From Artemia franciscana (taxonomy: Eukaryota; Arthropoda; Branchiopoda; Anostraca; Artemiidae): DNA of 64,000 nucleotides. Of this stretch, positions 12,343 to 25,071 are shown piece by piece. The position numbers and the translations under genes were made by a program. The stretch lies in contig NC_088866.1 in NCBI RefSeq assembly GCF_032884065.1, forward strand, positions 47,279,490 to 47,343,489, given 5' to 3'. The notes below the pieces were generated by a model. The model saw only the letters and a program-made list of their open reading frames with translations, was not told the DNA's origin and made no database searches. Numbering within the stretch: position 1 is the stretch's first letter; the number at the start of each line of letters is the position of its first letter.

Positions 12343-13563
12343 TGCTGGAAGCTCCCCTGCAGAAGACCCTAGCTTTGATGGAGAGACACCATTAGCCAGT
12401 ACCTCTTAATGATTTGATTTGATCTACAAGAAACAGTCATGCTTGCTCAAGGCAGTTCTGATTGGAGGTGAAGAGTCACATTTCTCTCTATGCTGGACCA
12501 TCAGCAGGGGCGTTAAATCAAATTAATAAGAACCAAACATTTTTGTAACTTCACAGATGGCAAGTTGTGCATTAAACATCACACCAGAAATATAATATAT
12601 ATAACAGACAGTAGCATAAAGTTTCTCCAAAAATGATACAACATCAAAGTGTACTAATTTGGGAAGGTTCCTAAGCCATAAGAGCAATAGGTTCAGTTGC
12701 TATTTGGCTTTCCATTGGATCAGATCATAGCATTTATCATTGCATGTGCACAAGGGTGGAGTCATGAAGAGTGGCTTAGGTTAATGTGTTTCAAAAATCT
12801 TTAATGTAGAGTATAAGACTTTTTGCTACAGTTCATTATTTCTATTATAGCCTTTTTCTGCTGTGAATAAACATATTTTCTTATTTCCTGAGGTCCAGCA
12901 ATTATCAGTGTGAAATTTCAACATTGCTGGTGATCTTTTCATCAAAGGGTTTCAAAATTTCAATGAAGTGTGAGATCTTTATGTAAAAATAACATAATCC
13001 TTTTTACAATGTTTACTAGAAACACAAAGGAAAAAACCTTTTGGCTTTTTCTTAGCTAGGTCAGAAACAAAAATAACACCAAACATGTACAAGTCATTGT
13101 CAGTGAAGACACAGCAGCCATTTTACTCTTTTTATAGGTTTTGTTATGACAAATTACACCATAAACATTGCATATTCAACAAGTATTATATTTGCAAACT
13201 AGGATGCAGCAACTTAATATGAATTTCATTGGAAGCAGCAGCTCAAAAGCTTTCATAGTCTTATAAGCAAAAATTTTTTTTTTATAAGCTTGGGCCACAT
13301 GAAGAAGATTTTTAGTACTGTTAAAATTAAATTTACCTGCTCTTTATGCTAATAATCTTTTTTTATAGAAGCTTCATTGTTATTATTAACTTTTATTGGA
13401 AAGAATATGGTTTTTTATGTTAATTTAGTATGTTGCAATTTAAACACTCATGCTGACAATTTCATATCCTTGAACAGTAATTGACTTCTGTAAATTATGG
13501 GAAAACAGCCAGAAATTGAATTAGTTCCAATTCAAAAAATAAATATATAGTAATTGAACTCAC
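12343..13563. other. Nothing recognised
   Basis: AT-rich DNA between the minisatellite and exon A. No repeats or open frames that I can support. Confidence 0.5.
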
Positions 13564-13659
13564 TTGACTTGTTTTTAACCACTCTCATCTTATTTTTCTC
13601 ATGTTTTTTCAGCTTCCTCATAAGAATAGCAGAACTTGTGGGCTGTTTCATATTGATAT
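13564..13659 (-). CDS. Putative exon A of an unidentified Lys-rich protein gene
   Basis: 96 nt between a strong acceptor (TATTTTTAG) and a strong donor (TCAA|GTGAGT). It is open in one frame that enters and leaves in phase 1. It encodes a basic stretch with SSAILMRKLKKHEKNKMRVV and KNKS. It shares strand and 1-1 phase with the segments at 10846-10905 and 1963-2070, so joining them keeps one open frame. I do not recognise the protein; the composition suggests a nuclear or nucleolar protein, which is only a guess. No exon further 5' was found. Confidence 0.5.
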
Positions 13660-16640
13660 CTAAAAATACAAAATATATTTACAAAGTAAAACTCTTTAAA
13701 AATATAAATGATAGATTAGATTGCTTAGTCAGGTGTCTAATCAGTCATAATCTTTCCAAATAAACCAATTACTTGAGCCCTTTAATACAATGGTTTGTTT
13801 ATCATTTTTTTGTCAGAATAAAATGGTTACAAAAACCATGAAACTGCCCCAAAACAAACCTAAATTCTTCCATATCTCATCCCTAAAGTCCAATTACTTA
13901 ACATTACTTACACCCCTCCCACTTATCCCTCTTAGCAGTGCAATATGTATCCTACTTTCTATATGTATCTCTTTACCAATAGCAAAACTCCTTCATGTTT
14001 TATTATTTTACAGCAAAACAAACAAATAAAAAATTTGGATGATTGTTTTAAATCAGTTCAACAATTTTTGGCAGTTGTTTTGTACTGGTACACAATACGA
14101 AATGAGATGTTCCTTTAAGACCTCAAGATAGAAAGATCTTCAATAAATTTAGAAAGAGTTTGAAAAGATGCAATGAGTTGTGAGTTCACCTTCTACCAAC
14201 CAAAGTAATCTAAAAGCCTGTAAATTCACCCAGACCTAGTACTAACAAGATAACTCCTTTCCCCCATATTGGATTTATCCTTAAGGTTTTTGATACTCTA
14301 AAGTTAGCAGTTAAGATATCCATGGGAATCAAACCCCTTCAGAGGATTTTGTGAAAGCCTTTATGAGTTATGATTAATCCAATATCCATAGTATAAGCCA
14401 AAACACTCCACTTCAGGGATGGGCAATGACCAGGACAGGCAATGGCCAGATGATGAGTGAAATAGCAGTAGCACATCAGCCCCTAATTATACCACTACCC
14501 TCAGCATTACTACAAGCATAGTCTTATCAATACCTCTTCCCAGAGTCTAGGCTCTGAAACCTTCATAAAGGTTTCCTTTACCAAAGTCAACTAAGCTACT
14601 TTAAAAGACATAAAAAACATTTTTAGAATTTTACCACCAATTCAGGCTGCACCTTGTAGCCTATGATGATAAGTGACCTTTTCAACAGTTAAATCACTGT
14701 AAGTTTGTTTTATACCCCTTAAAAAGTGGATTATTCCTCCATTGAATTTGTCCAAAATTTTTCTAGCCTAATAAATATGTCAATAGCTTGAATAGTTTAA
14801 TCATAAACAACATTAATGATTTAACTGCACTGATGGTCAAGAATAGAGCCTAAAAATGGACTAACACTTTAACTTTGAGCTAAAACACAGAAAATGGGAT
14901 ACTGCCCAATCTTTGACATTAGATTTTAAAGTTTGAACAAAGGTTACCCAAATTATAGACAATTGTGAATACATTAAATCTAGGGTTAGTGTTGTGAAGC
15001 AGAATAATTGTGTTTAAAGAGTCTAGGATGTAGGAGTAACTTTGGCTTATATTTATATGTAAAAATAATCTTAAATTTTAGTCAGCAAATCCTAGCTAGC
15101 CAATTCCTGTCCATAATCAGGACTGGATAAAAGGCAATTGGTCCTACATTACCATCAAAATGAACACAAAAAAAAAAATCTAAATTATATCTATTTAAAA
15201 TTTGCATTGCTGGATGATATTTATTAATACATTTATTATTATATAATATTATTTTTATATATATAGACACACTTTATGATGTAGAAAACTGAAACCTGTA
15301 AAAGTTTGTGTCAAATGGATTGAAGGTAATTGGATAGTCCTATTAAAAAAATGAGCTACATGCATTAACATCTTTACATATGTTAACTATACATATGTTA
15401 TACATGTATCTGCATGCTTAACTAGTTGTTCAACAATACCAGCCATTGGTGGTTGTATAGCTAGTATCAGGTGTAAATTGTTTCTTATATTTTTATTTTT
15501 AAGTTCTTCTCATTGGTATAACTATTTTGGAACTATTTTTGGAAAAGTTGTATTTTGGAACTACAAATACTAATTGTTTAACAGCCCACTAGGGGGAGGA
15601 GTAGAGATAGGTATTTCAATATACCTCCCAGGGACATACTTTAGTTTATAGAACCATCCCTGATTGCACATTAGGAAGTTGGGGATAAAGTGAAGTGCTT
15701 TTAGAAATGATGTAGACTAAATAAATATGTTTTTAATTTTTCAGAATCTTAAAGTGTTTCCTTCACAAAAGCTCCAACTGTGAACTGACATCTAGATTTT
15801 TACAGCTTACTAGATTGTAGATATAAAAGGCCTATACCTAGACTATCTAAATTCTGTTAAAAATGTTTCACCTAAATTTTGATATTTCAATTTTGTTGTC
15901 ATTGGCTTTTAGGAAATTTATTCCTCTTACATCAGTAGAAATATCAGACATGACCTTTGGGTTTTTTTTCTCTAAATTTAACTAGGCCTAAATATTATCT
16001 AAAAATACTTGGGCCTCATTTGGAGCAGAAGCTCTAGTTTACAAAGTTTCCCTTTTATAGCACAAAGAATGGTATAAGCCTAAGGTTTTACAAGTACATG
16101 AGGAAAACAAGTACAAGTAGCCTACATAATGTTAAGAAAACAATTCTTAGTTCATAATATGTAGAATTATCCTAGGAAGTATATATCTGAGGGGGAAAAC
16201 CAGTAAATTTACAGTTGGTTATATAATTTAGCTAGGATGAAAGCAAAAACATCATTTGATGCCTTTTTAAGGCTTTTCTATAATCTAATAATTGCTTCTA
16301 GGGCTAATTCCATCTGGAGCCCTTAAAGGAACCCCAAGGTATTTCATTTTTGTAACTATACAGAGAGGTTATCAATGTTAGTTGCAGCATTGAAAAGTGG
16401 TTAATAACACATCATGTCTCTACTTCAGTTGTAAAACATGGACTAACGTAAATTTGAGGGGGAAAATTTGGGACTGCTTTTTAAATTTCCAGATCATCCG
16501 ATTCAACTGTATGTACACTTGCAGAAACAAATTTATTGACACATTAATCCTAGCAAGATTTTGGGACAAATATCACATCTCATTTTAGAATTTGATTCCA
16601 TCCAGATAATACACGGAGAGCAAAAATCAAGATACAGGAA
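13660..16640. other. Mostly unannotated; a fragment of the 44.6-kb inverted repeat at about 15.58-15.69 kb
   Basis: No supported gene. Near 15580-15690, CCCACTAGGGGGAGGAG and GGGACATACTTTAG match the arms of the inverted repeat at 44651-45287, so a partial copy lies here. The rest is AT-rich, without clear exons on the minus strand despite a search for the 5' part of the unnamed gene. Confidence 0.5.
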
Positions 16641-19010
16641 AAAGACCTTCACTGACTCCAAATTAAGACACACCTATAAAGAAGCTTAAAAATTCCTCTT
16701 TAAGTACGATTAAGACTGATAAACAATGCAGCTGCTAATATTCGATTTGAAAAAGTTCTTTTTCTCCTCTTTTTCTTCTAACAATGTTTACTAACGCCCA
16801 GACTTTCCTATTGCACACGGAATACGTCATTTTCAGCCTCAGAAAAATTATGTTTTCTAGCAAAATTCTTGTTTGTAAGAACCAAAGACAAAAAATTTAT
16901 GTAATGAACATCGACGCCATACCTTACGGTGATGAATAGCTGTTATTAGAGGAGATTGTAGTGTACCGCTAATTTATTCTATTAGGGAGGAGTTTCAAAT
17001 GTTTTCAAAACAACCCAAGTATAACATCCCTAAATTTGCTTAGCCTCCAAATCTAATCAGCTCTTAACGGCTAATCCAATTACTAACAGTGCTCGGAAAA
17101 CTGTTTGAAGAGATGCTGCATAGTAGGTTAGAGTGGTTTGTGGAAATTGAAAGAACTACATAATTCCCAGGCTGGCTTTTTTAAAGGGCAGAATACTGTA
17201 GATAATATAATCTAACTTCAAGCAGCAGTATGAGACGCCATTAATAGGGTTGAGGTTGTGATAGTAGTATTAGTTAACTTTGTATCTGCTTTTGGCCATG
17301 TTTGCTAGAACTTCATTTGCCAGATTCTAAAACGGATGAATTTTTCTGTTGAATTTATCGAGTTTCTTTTTGTTATTTATCACAAAGAAGCTATTAAGTT
17401 CGGTTACAAAACGAGCTACCCAGTATTTCAGCATCGTATTTTGGGCTCCCACAGGGTCCAAAAACAGTCCACTTTATTTATTAGTTATAAAAGAGCTTCC
17501 GTTTAGCAGTAATTCAGTTTCCAAGCTTGAATTTGGTTCTTTGCTTGGTTCTATGGTTAGCAGGTAGAGACATTAATAGTATCGCAGCTAGTGTTAATTT
17601 ATTATTAAAGTAGTTAGTCTCTGACGCATTTTCACTACCTATCTCCAAGTCTAAGACAAAGAAATCATGTATGCACACAATACCCTTTTTTATTAGTTAT
17701 AAAAGAGCTTCAGTTCAGCAGTGATTCAATTTCCAAGCTTGAATTTGCAGATGACTTGGTTCTATGGTTAGCAGGTAGAGACATTAATAGTATCGCAACT
17801 AATGCTAATTTATTATTAAAGTAATTAGTCTCTGACGTATTTTCATTACCAATCTCAAAGTCTAAGACAAAGGAATCATGTTTCAAAATAAGAAGTATGT
17901 CATGCCACCAAATTTTTTCCTCAAAAATGTGGAAATTCAATAAAAATTCCTTTTTAATTACGACTGAAACAGATGAACAATACAGCCGCTTTTTCACTTA
18001 AAATGCGATTTTGTTAATTTCTTTCTCTTCTAATACAGTGTTTACTTGCACCTAGCGTTTCAGTATTGCATATTTTATATGTCATTTTCGACCTCAGAAG
18101 TACTATGTTCCCCAGCAAAATTGTTGTTTGCAAGAACCACAGGCAAAAATTATATATACTAGACAAGGATGCAACACCATTTTTTTATTTCGTCGACGAA
18201 AAGCCGATTTTTGGAGGAAATGACAGCGCGCTCCCGATTTATCTTATTAGGGAGGAGTTTCAAATTTGTTCAAAATACCACCATTAAAATATCCTTAAAT
18301 TTATTTCATCTCCAAATCTCATCAATTCCAACCAGCCAATCTCACTACTACAAGTGCTAGGAAAACTTTTTGAAGAAATGCTGCATAAAAGGCTAGAGGT
18401 TTGTGGAAATTCATAGAATTCTACCTAATTCTCAAGCTGGCTTTTGTAAGGGGTGGAATACTGTAGATAACTTAATTCTACTTGAAGCAGCTGTAAAAGA
18501 CACAGTAAATAGTGGTGAGGTTGTGGTAGCAGTATTATTTGACATTGCTGCTTCTGACCATGTTTGCTAGAATCTCGTTTGTCAAATTTTAAAACGGATG
18601 GATTTTTCTGTTGAAGTCTTAAAGTCCCTTTTTAATTATTATTCAAATAGAAGCCATAAAGTTTGGTTGCAAAATGAGCTATCCAGTATTTCAGCATCGA
18701 ATTTTGGGCTCCCACATGGGTCCACACTAAATCCTCTTCTTTTTTTTATTAGTTTTAAGTGAGCAACAGATTAGCAGTGATTCAGTTTCCAAGCTTGAAT
18801 TTGCAGATGACTTGGTTCTATGGTAAGCAGGTAGCGACATAAATAATATCGCAAACAATATTAATTTAGTATTAAAGGAGTTAGTCTCTGCTGAATTTTC
18901 ACCAGCTATCTCCAAGTCTTAGACAAAAGCAATCCTATTCCAAAACAAGAAGTAAATCGTGCCATCAAATTTATTCTTCAACAATATGGAAATTCAATAG
19001 GTTGTAGCTT
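16640..19010 (+). pseudogene. Tandemly duplicated LINE reverse-transcriptase relic
   Basis: Two related blocks, period about 1.26 kb (for example GGAAAACT-TTTGAAGA near 17095 and 18358). In broken frames they show VLGKLFEEMLH, QAGF, EAAV, VAVLFDI and AFDHV-like pieces, all non-LTR RT motifs. A third, shorter copy of the TTTCCAAGCTTGAATTTGCA segment (17727) lies about 208 bp after the first (17519). Every frame has stops. Duplication after insertion is the simplest reading. Confidence 0.7.
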
Positions 19011-19099
19011 CTTAATTTTTAGGAGTAAGCCTGAATCCAAACTGATTTGACAAAATCAAATCAAATGTTTCAAAAATTCATGTATGTAAAGATTACTTA

Positions 19100-20092
19100 T
19101 CCTTAAGCGACTGGCAGGGTCAATGTGGGTGAATTCCCAAAAAATACTCTTTGATTTTTATAAGAGATGTATTTGTTTTAAGATTAAGTATACCATTGAA
19201 ACATTTGGATAATGTACTAAAACCAATCTTGTCAGATTAGAAACAATTCAAAATATGGCAAGCAAAATTTCACTAGTGCTTCATGCTCAATGCTCCTCTA
19301 ACAAAGTGAAGCCCTAAACTTGTCTGCCATCTATTTTAAAATGACTGAATATGATGATTATCATATATTACAGAGATATAAGCAAACTGTCATGAGCTTG
19401 ATATTTTTAAGCTTACATTTGCCAATAATTGTATCTCGTGTAGTTTGACATTTATAAGGTCATGGAAAACATTTAACGAGGTTGTCTCATTTTGGAAGCT
19501 TGACTACCCTGTTTTGGTTATTTTTATGTCCCTCCAGGATGGCAAATTCATCTCCAAGTGTTTTACTAGAGTTAATTCCCTTGCAAAATTTAATTTACCT
19601 GCCAATCCAAATTCAGGCACTTTTTCATAAGAAAATGATCACTTTGTATCCAAATTTATCTCTCTCTAAATTTATAATCCAATCAAGCCCAATTTGAGGG
19701 CCCAACCCTTCAGAGTCATATTCAAACCAAGAGTTCCTTAAAAAAATACCCCTTCCATCCTTATTCCATCAAGGGTAGATAATATTCTTTGCTATAGAAT
19801 TGAAAGCAACTCTTTGATCCTGAGAAATCTGGAGTTTATTTTGTGTAAACGAAGTGATTTGTACTGCAGAATTTGTGGTTCTATTCCGGAGTCTCCAAAC
19901 CACGTGATTTTTGAATGCAAATTCATCCAGTACGAATCAACCAATATTAGGAAAATCTTCACTGCGACAAACCTCCAGTCTGAAATCAACGTGTTGCTGG
20001 TCTCAAGCCTACCAGGTAATGCTGAAAGACAACTATACAGAAGTATAGTCATCTTCCTGCAACACAACAATATCATTGCGTCCTTACCTTAG
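19100..20092 (+). pseudogene. LINE C-terminal region with Cys/His motif
   Basis: The last frame (19814-20092) encodes CRICGSIPESPNHVIFEC, the CX2CX8HX4C motif at the C-terminus of I/R1-type LINE ORF2 proteins, then LPGNAERQLYRSIVIFLQ to a TAG stop. It probably belongs to the duplicated RT relic to its left. Earlier parts are frameshifted. Confidence 0.65.
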
Positions 20093-21990
20093 ACCTTAGA
20101 TCCTCCTGGGCCACCATAGGCGCCCAGGCTATCTGCAAGAAGCCACCAGTCATTCCTCATGTGCACTGCAGCAAGAACATCTTCCCACGTCGGCTGAAGG
20201 GAAATATTTATGTTTGGCAGGTCCATCTGATAGGTGCACTTGAGTGTATTGCACGGCCTGCCTCTTCTTCTTCTTCCTTTGGATTGTCTCTGGAACTTCA
20301 CTTTTGTTACCCAGGATTCATCCATACGAACTACATGCCCCAGATATTTCCACTGACGTTTCCTAATTACATTTTTCACTATGGGTTGTCCGGTCATCCA
20401 TTTCACCTTTTCATTAGAGATATTTTGTGACCAATGGATGTTTAACATTCTCCGAAGACATGCATTCTCGAAAGCTCGAATTCGCCTATCTTGTGCAATA
20501 TTCATATGCCAGGTTTCAGAAGCATATAACAGGGTGGGGATGACGTTGCTACTGAATAGACGAAGCTTGAGTTGGAGGGAGAAAATCTGCGAATCTCAAC
20601 CGGTTTCAGTCAATTGAATTTACCGGAGGCCTTCTCGATGCGGCATGATATATCTTTTTCATTAGAACCTGTATTACTCACTATGCTCCCAAGGTATTTA
20701 AAATCTAGAACCTACTCAATGTGCTGGTTATTGTATCTCAGGTGTAAAGGTGAATCCGTTACTGATGTACTTTTTGTTTTGTCAGCATTGATTCTTAGTA
20801 CCATAAATCAGCCTCTGTCCGCACAGCTTCTAGTAATTCTTGTAGTCTTTGTTTACAGGGCTCAATGAGCGTGATATGGTCGGCAAAGTCTAAATCATTA
20901 ATTTGGTGTTCTACATTTAATTGTATGCTTCTCGTGTCAGTGCTACAGAGCAAACAGTCAATAGCTAGGGCAAACAGGAAAGGTGACAAGACACAGCCTT
21001 TTTAAACACCAGAAAGGACACAAAAGTGTTTTGTTCTTCCTTCTGTCCTCTTAACACAACATTCAGAGTCTTCGTATAGAGCCATTATGAGGACTACCAA
21101 CTTCTCAGGGAACCCCTAAAAGGTTAGTAGTTTCCATAGAGTCTCATGATGCAGCGAGTCAAAGGTATTTTCAAAGTCTATAAATGCCATGTACATTTTG
21201 TTTTGCCACTCTCTAGTATCATCTATTAAAATCCATAGAGTGAAGATCAAATTTGTACAGGAACGTCCTGGTCTATAGCCATGTTGCTTTTCTCTCAAGT
21301 ACTTGTCGAGTGGAGTCTGCATTCTTTGGAGGATTATTAGTGCAAGACGTTTACCAGGTATGAATGACAGACTAATGCCTCTCTAATTCCCAGGTAGTGC
21401 TTAATTACCTTTTTTGAATAGTTTTATGAGTGTGCTGCGTTTTCAATCTGTTGGTGCCTTTTGTGTCACCCAAATTTTTCGGAATAAGGACAACCATATA
21501 GACATTCATGAACTATTGGATGCCTTTGCCAACTTCGTCGTGATCCGATCTTTGCCTGGTGTCTTGCTGTTTTTTAATTTTGTTACGACTGTCTGTAATT
21601 TGCCACGAGTTTAGGGTTCTGTATTGATTTCAAGCTTGAGGAAAGCTATAGAGGTTACGTCTAAAAGCTTATCAGACGGTGGTCCATTCAAAGCTTTTCA
21701 AAATGGTTTACCCATGTCTCATCAATAGCTGATCGCTCGGTGATGAGAATGCCATCAGAATTTCTTACAGGTCCATCTTGAATCGGTTTCTTGCCTATTA
21801 TTTCCTTCATTAGTTCATAAAAGACGCTAGAGCCCCCTCTCTTTATTGTATCTTCAGCTAGTATTAATTTTTACTCAGTGTCGTTTCTCTTATCTGCCCG
21901 TGCACTTTCCTTGATTTCTTTGTCGATCCATTCTTTGTCGAGCCATTTCCTATTAATGAGACAATGATCAATTTGGTTTCTTATTCAACA
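20089..21990 (-). pseudogene. RTE-like LINE reverse transcriptase, decayed
   Basis: Reading leftward from 21990: RKWLDKEWIDKEIKESARAD, then KEKQHGYRPGRSC-like and MYMAFIDFENTFDSL (21116-21322), then SPFLFALAIDCLL and LDFADHITLIEPC (20795-20989), and a C-terminus with RAFENACLRRMLNIHW, RQWKYLGHVVRMDE and GRRRRGRPC (20089-20505). These are the fingers, palm and C-terminal motifs of endonuclease-RT proteins of the RTE-like group. Stops separate the pieces. It converges tail-to-tail with the plus-strand LINE at about 20.09 kb. Confidence 0.7.
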
Positions 21991-22109
21991 ATCAGGTGAA
22001 GTCCAGGAGTATTTATGGATATCTGGACGAGGAGGAAAAATACTTCCCCTTACCACCAGATCATGTAAAAGAGCATGTGTCGACCAAGTTTTCACTCTTA
22101 GGTTAATAA

Positions 22110-23190
22110 TTAAGAAGCCCCTTCATTGTCAAACACCTTTGGTCCTCAGTTTTATCGATTATGAGCAAGCAATTCTTGCACCAAGACAGACCCATTGGTT
22201 GTCCCTTCAGGCCTGCATAAAGACGCTTATTGAGCACCAGATTGCTCTTACTCATTACTTCATAGAAACCACGTTTGACGACCCAACTATAACAAATGAC
22301 TTTATCTTGTCATCTTTACAAAGCAAGTTGACAAAGCCATACCTTGAATTTATGGACTACTCTCTTGGCCTCTCTAATGATTTCAACACCGTTTTCAATC
22401 TAAGCTTCCACTTCTTCATTCCCTAAAGGCAAGTGTCAGAAAACTTGTGAATGATGTTGCATCTAACTTCATCGAACTAGACTATATTCGCAATTTTTCT
22501 TGTTTACCGAACTGAATCCTTACCTTTCAAGTGAGTATTTGCCTTTAAGCCAGACACATGTGGAAATAGCTGCAACCGATTCAGTGCAAGAACTTGTAGA
22601 TGATCAAGAGCCAAATGATAATATTGATCTCTTTTACCAGTCTTGTCAAAGCTATTACATAGTCCTAACCAAGCAGATTCAAGACCGTTTCAAGTTTAAA
22701 GACGAAATTTTAGACATTTTGGCATTGGTTGAACCAAGGAATGCAAGAAATTTGAAGCAAAAACCTCAAAGGCCACCATTTTCAAGATTTCTGGTTCTAA
22801 CACGAAAGTGTTGCATCCAAAAAACGGACTAAGAATGGAGATCTCCGGCAATGACCTATGTCACTGAGCTTCATCTGAGAGATCCCAAATTGAAGACCTG
22901 TCAGTTGAGCAGTACTGGATGAAGATACTTAGCCTGAAGACTCGCAGTGGTGAAATCAAGTACCCAGAATTGCGGAAGTGAATATCACTGATCTTTTCGT
23001 TACCTTTTAGTAATGTACCAGCTGAGCGTTTGTTTAGTCTCCTGAAATTAATCAACACAAACATCCGAAATAGTTTCGAGAACGTCAAACTAGTCTCGCT
23101 TATTTGAGTCAGTTACTGGTTAAAAAACGAAGATAAAACTTCATCAACTGTCATCATAACGAAAGTTGTTGCTGGCGTCAAGACAAAAGA
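22110..23190 (+). pseudogene. hAT-type transposase relic
   Basis: Open pieces at 22139-22426 (APRQTHWLSLQACIKTLIEH, then KLTKPYLEFMDYSLGL), 22500-22832 and about 22890-23100. The last has EQYWMKILSL, KYPELRK, LPFSNVPAERLFSLLKLI and NTNIRNS, the C-terminal dimerisation motif of hAT transposases. Frameshifts and stops split it, and no terminal repeats were found. It resembles the domesticated or relic hAT genes common in arthropod genomes. Confidence 0.7.
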
Positions 23191-23639
23191 AAGCGATACG
23201 TGCGATGAAATGCGTGAGATGAATCTTACTTGAACTTTTTTATGTGTTCTCGATTGTGTAAAAGATTTATGTTTATCGTTTTCTGAAGTAAAAAAAAAAC
23301 AATTGTTTGATTCTACGTTACGGTTTTCGGATAGATTGTATGGAAATCTAAGGCAAAATATCTCTTTTTTCTAGGCAGAAAAATAAGGAGAAATCAGATC
23401 TAAAGACAAGGAATTGTAGGGAAAATTGATATAAAAATAGGAAAAATTGAAACCGAAAAGTGGAAGCCCTATGCATAACATATATTGTGTTTTTCATTTT
23501 TTTTTTCATTTTTGAGTGATGGATGATAAGGCTATTATTCAATTGATAGAGCTGAATGTTCACAGGTTTTTAAAGCGAATAATAGATATAGCGTACTTGC
23601 AGCAAATTAACTAAGAAAAGTTCAAAGCTCCCACAAAAT

Positions 23640-24105
23640 ACAAGTTTTCAAGAAAATTTTCAGCGAGGATGGAATTATTTTGGAGGAGGGGATATTTTGC
23701 AGGAGGAACTTTCATGGGGGGTATTATCAATGGAGAAGAAATTGGATTTCCCGGCATTCTTTAAAAAATTAAATACAAAAGAAGTTTTTCAAGTGAAAGT
23801 AAGGAGTAATATTAAAACTTGAGACAAACTGAAATCAATCTGTATATAAGGGAGGATGCCCCCTCCTCATTACATCACTCTTAATGTTAGAGTTTGGATT
23901 TTTGTCTCATTTCTTTCACAATGACTCCTGAAAGACAAGGGCCATTTAATCAGAATAAGAAATTTTCTACAGTACTAAAACAACTTCAGCGTGAAAAAAC
24001 GAGGTAAGGAGGAGGGGGAATCCCTCTCATATACGGAATAATTTCTGTTCATTTTAAATTGTATTCCTGCTCCTTACTTTCAGTGGATAAGAATAATTTT
24101 TTCTA
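23640..24105 (+). repeat. Fold-back family copy 1 (tail part)
   Basis: Ends of the family body (GGAGGAGGGGATATTTTGC) followed by an inverted repeat. The left arm at about 23800 has GTGAAAGTAAGGAGTAA and the right arm at about 24080 has CTCCTTACTTTCAGT. The arms are partly decayed. Confidence 0.8.
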
Positions 24106-24109
24106 TTAA

Positions 24110-24840
24110 TTTAAATTATTGTACAACCTGTGCTTAATCGGTCGATCAGCTTCATCTTGGGAGCACAAGCAGAAATAATTACCAGCTTTATTTGAGAAAG
24201 CGCAGAATGGGCCTTAAGCATACGTTTATTCTTGGGTACACACTCCAGAATATCCTCTGCACTTGCTTGCTAACGCCTAGGAGAACGCCTTCTTACTGTC
24301 TCATGTATTTTCCAGAGAAGAACATATCATAATTGTTAACAGACATTGATCACATCCAGTCAATCTACTTTCAGAAAGATGGATTTTTCTATTTTATAGT
24401 ACTGGAGAGCTATTGCTTCACACTCGGGAAACCTGGCTGTGTCTCAGGATCTATTGTGTGTTCATTCTAAAAGGCAAGAAGAAATGTTTGGTTTGTTGTC
24501 AGAAATAGTGTTCGGGCAAGTTCAAGTTTTTACGGAGATAGGTGATTAATCTCTCAGCCTACTCTTCTCCTTTCCCAAAGACCCGATAGGACATGTACCC
24601 CCTGCAGATAGAATTCAAAAACGAAGACTGAAAACCATCCTACAAGAAAAACCTTTAAAATCCAGTATATCCTAGTCAGAGAATTCAAGTATGATGAAAA
24701 AAATAGACAAAAGAACTGAGCAAGAATGAGGTTTTTTGTTGACAACTATTGGCTTGACGCTGTGCCGAGTTTGTAACGACATTAATGAGGGATTGCATTT
24801 TTCATTAATTAGTATTCCACAATAGATTCAAATAGCACCA
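24110..24840. other. Nothing recognised downstream of the carboxypeptidase gene
   Basis: AT-rich DNA between the fold-back copy and the poly(A) signal. No gene or repeat that I can support. Confidence 0.5.
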
Positions 24841-24841
24841 A

Positions 24842-24847
24842 TTTATT
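24842..24847 (-). promoter_or_regulatory. Poly(A) signal AATAAA of the carboxypeptidase gene
   Basis: Minus-strand AATAAA in TTGAATAAATTGG, about 55 nt after the stop codon. It is the first strong signal in a T-rich 3' UTR, so the transcript probably ends near 24.82 kb. Confidence 0.7.
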
Positions 24848-24901
24848 CAAGCAAAAAATTTAAATAAATTATTAAATTAATAAAAGTGATGACTAGAAAT
24901 G

Positions 24902-25071
24902 TTACGTAACAAGTTCATTTGCACATGCCTTGATGGCGTTCCATGTTTCTTCTGCAGTTGGGAGTATATATTTTGGTGGCAGTAAAAAACCATAGTAGCC
25001 TTTATCTCGCAGTTCCAGCGTGTAAGCGTACTTAATTCCAGCAACTCCTTTTGCCCAGTCATTGGAGGACC
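24902..25071 (-). CDS. Carboxypeptidase exon 6: C-terminus with catalytic Glu
   Basis: 170 nt, phase 1 entry, stop TAA at 24902-24904. It encodes [20 protein letters not shown], then [12 protein letters not shown] and [13 protein letters not shown], the normal M14A C-terminus. The catalytic Glu is in YTLELRD. Asn in SSNDW sits where CPA has Ile255 and CPB Asp255. The acceptor is TTTATTTCAG. A short 3' UTR leads to an AATAAA about 55 nt downstream of the stop. Confidence 0.94.

Noticed and set aside
14199..14218. 20-nt segment with acceptor- and donor-like borders on the minus strand
   Set aside because: Too short and without coding support to call a microexon.
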